From: Clostridiaceae bacterium
GTDB lineage: Bacteria; Bacillota; Clostridia; Lachnospirales; Lachnospiraceae
Direction: 5' to 3'
Assembly: GCA_009911305.1 (NCBI GenBank)
Contig: QXXC01000030.1
Location: forward strand, 1 to 44,491
DNA length: 44,491 nt
The notes under the pieces were generated by a model, which ran no database searches, was not told the DNA's origin, and saw only the letters and a list, made by a program, of their open reading frames with translations. The position numbers and the translations under genes were made by a program. Shown one piece after another: positions 43,557 to 44,491 of this stretch (the stretch's first letter is position 1; each line of letters opens with the position of its first letter).

Positions 43557-44491
43557 TCACCTCCAGCCGTTTGCCTGGTACTGCAAAAGCCATCCTCTGA
43601 CCGCATCCTCAGGCGGGGGCAGACGGAGCATGTGATGCTTCTTCTCATACTCCTCTTTATATATGTATCCGGTGATTCCCATGCCGCGAAGCGCCTCTGC
43701 CATCTCCTCCCTGTACTCGGAAGCAATGATAATGACTGCATCATGAGCGATATTTTTTGCCTGGGCAAGGGGATAACATGGGATTCCGTCAATCACCCGC
43801 CCATTTAATGCGTCGCTTTTATCCAGGAATCCCCGCACCTCAATTCCCCGGCACCTTAAATCAAATAAAAGCCGCCTGCCGTACAGGCCGGCTCCATAGA
43901 TATACACAGCCTCTCCCTCCAGGACATGGCCTCCCTGACCCTCATACCTGTTTAAGCGCTCCGCACAAGCCGCAAAGCTTATGGGCATATTCCGCATGGG
44001 AACCAGCCGCGCCAATATCTGATAGAAGAAATTATAGGGGCTTCCATAAATCCGTATCTGTTCCTCCCCGGACAGCTCCCGCAGGAACATCTCATACATT
44101 TTATCCCGCTCCCTGTCCATATACGGCGACGTATTGCCTACCTGCCGCGGGTGAACCCTCACGCCGTTTACGATATCATCCATAAACACGCATGTTTCTT
44201 TTCTCAATATCCGGAACAGAAATTCATAATCCTGTGTTGTAAACAGATCCTCGCGGAACACGCCATATTGGTCAAACAGGCTCCTGTGCAGCAGCAGGCC
44301 TCCAAACTGGATCATCCCATGTATCACCGGAAACACGCTGTTTTCCAATAATTCCCGGTCATAGAACTCTGTGGTGCAAAACGGAACCATTCTCCCGTTA
44401 TCCATAAAATAATTGCACGGGGCCGCCGCGATGCGCACGCCGTTTTCTTCCATCACCCTGAGCTGCTTTTCTATCTTATCCGGATAAAAGA
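43557..44491 (-). CDS. Family 2 glycosyltransferase, N-terminus beyond the window
   Basis: The frame is open to the right edge and starts inside the protein with FYPDKIEKQLRVMEENGV, the segment that normally follows the metal-binding DxD of GT2 enzymes, so roughly 90 residues are missing. Visible parts include FGGLLLHRSLFDQYG, FTTQDYEFLFRIL (the ED-like catalytic region of GT2) and a C-terminal Rossmann module AVYIYGAGLYGRRLLFDLRC with FLDKSDALNG. It is the first visible gene of the unit ended by the terminator at 42238. Confidence 0.88.
   Translation of the reverse strand, partial: FYPDKIEKQLRVMEENGVRIAAAPCNYFMDNGRMVPFCTTEFYDRELLENSVFPVIHGMIQFGGLLLHRSLFDQYGVFREDLFTTQDYEFLFRILRKETCVFMDDIVNGVRVHPRQVGNTSPYMDRERDKMYEMFLRELSGEEQIRIYGSPYNFFYQILARLVPMRNMPISFAACAERLNRYEGQGGHVLEGEAVYIYGAGLYGRRLLFDLRCRGIEVRGFLDKSDALNGRVIDGIPCYPLAQAKNIAHDAVIIIASEYREEMAEALRGMGITGYIYKEEYEKKHHMLRLPPPEDAVRGWLLQYQANGWR

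Noticed and set aside
43553..43792. 80-residue extension of the 42356 glycosyltransferase
   Set aside because: It is the out-of-frame shadow of the preceding glycosyltransferase. GGAGGTGAGG marks the ATG at 43552.
1..44491. CRISPR arrays, tRNA or rRNA genes, complete insertion sequences, riboswitches
   Set aside because: Scanned by eye on both strands. No spaced repeats, no tRNA-like cloverleaf with GTTCGAATC-type arm, no intact transposase and no recognisable riboswitch core were seen. A covariance-model search would be needed to exclude them firmly.

Overview
The window comes from a low- to mid-GC anaerobic Firmicute, most likely a Lachnospiraceae-type clostridium. The signs are a single-chain PurL-PurQ, strong AGGAGG ribosome sites, consensus sigma-A promoters, and the general style of the HPr-like and DinG-like proteins. 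This placement is inferred from protein resemblance only. Almost everything is on the minus strand. The exceptions are a gene tail at the left edge and a 32-codon toxin-like peptide.

Left part (1-9.8 kb), read right to left on the minus strand: a three-gene unit of small proteins of unknown role (9700-9069) with its own promoter and terminator; an HPr-like protein lacking the phosphorylated histidine (8614-8375); a Cas4-like nuclease/XPD-DinG helicase fusion (8094-5737); then a shortened sigma-like protein, a histidine phosphatase and PurL (5584-500).

Right part (9.8-44.5 kb) is a large sugar-biosynthesis and glycosylation island. It holds two complete-looking nonulosonic-acid pathways. One is of the legionaminic-acid type (ptmE-legH-legI-legG-legB-legC, plus a cytidylyltransferase far downstream). 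The other is of the N-acetylneuraminic-acid type (neuB-neuC-neuA). Two Maf-like (DUF115) proteins, the family that attaches nonulosonates to flagellin, sit one with each pathway. Between them lie glycosyltransferases, methyltransferases, two deacetylases, an adenylation/carrier-protein/acyltransferase trio, a UDP-sugar dehydrogenase, two Gfo/Idh oxidoreductases and two radical SAM enzymes. I see no flippase, polymerase or other polytopic membrane protein, so a cytoplasmic protein-glycosylation system (for example of flagellin) fits better than a capsule locus.

The island appears to be three transcription units: glycosyltransferases from beyond the right edge to a strong terminator at 42.24 kb; a long unit starting near 42.0 kb at a promoter overlaid by an 11-bp-arm inverted repeat and running to 18.6 kb; and a unit starting at 17.25 kb with a serine-recombinase-like protein that has lost its catalytic residues and is translationally coupled to a Maf gene, followed by neuBCA.

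Between the last two units lies an eroded stretch with a Uma2 pseudogene, long G/C tracts, and what looks like a complete Fst/PepA1-like type I toxin-antitoxin module: a 32-residue hydrophobic peptide, a convergent antisense RNA with a consensus promoter, and a direct repeat covering the toxin start codon. A ten-G tract inside a glycosyltransferase gene suggests phase variation of the glycan.
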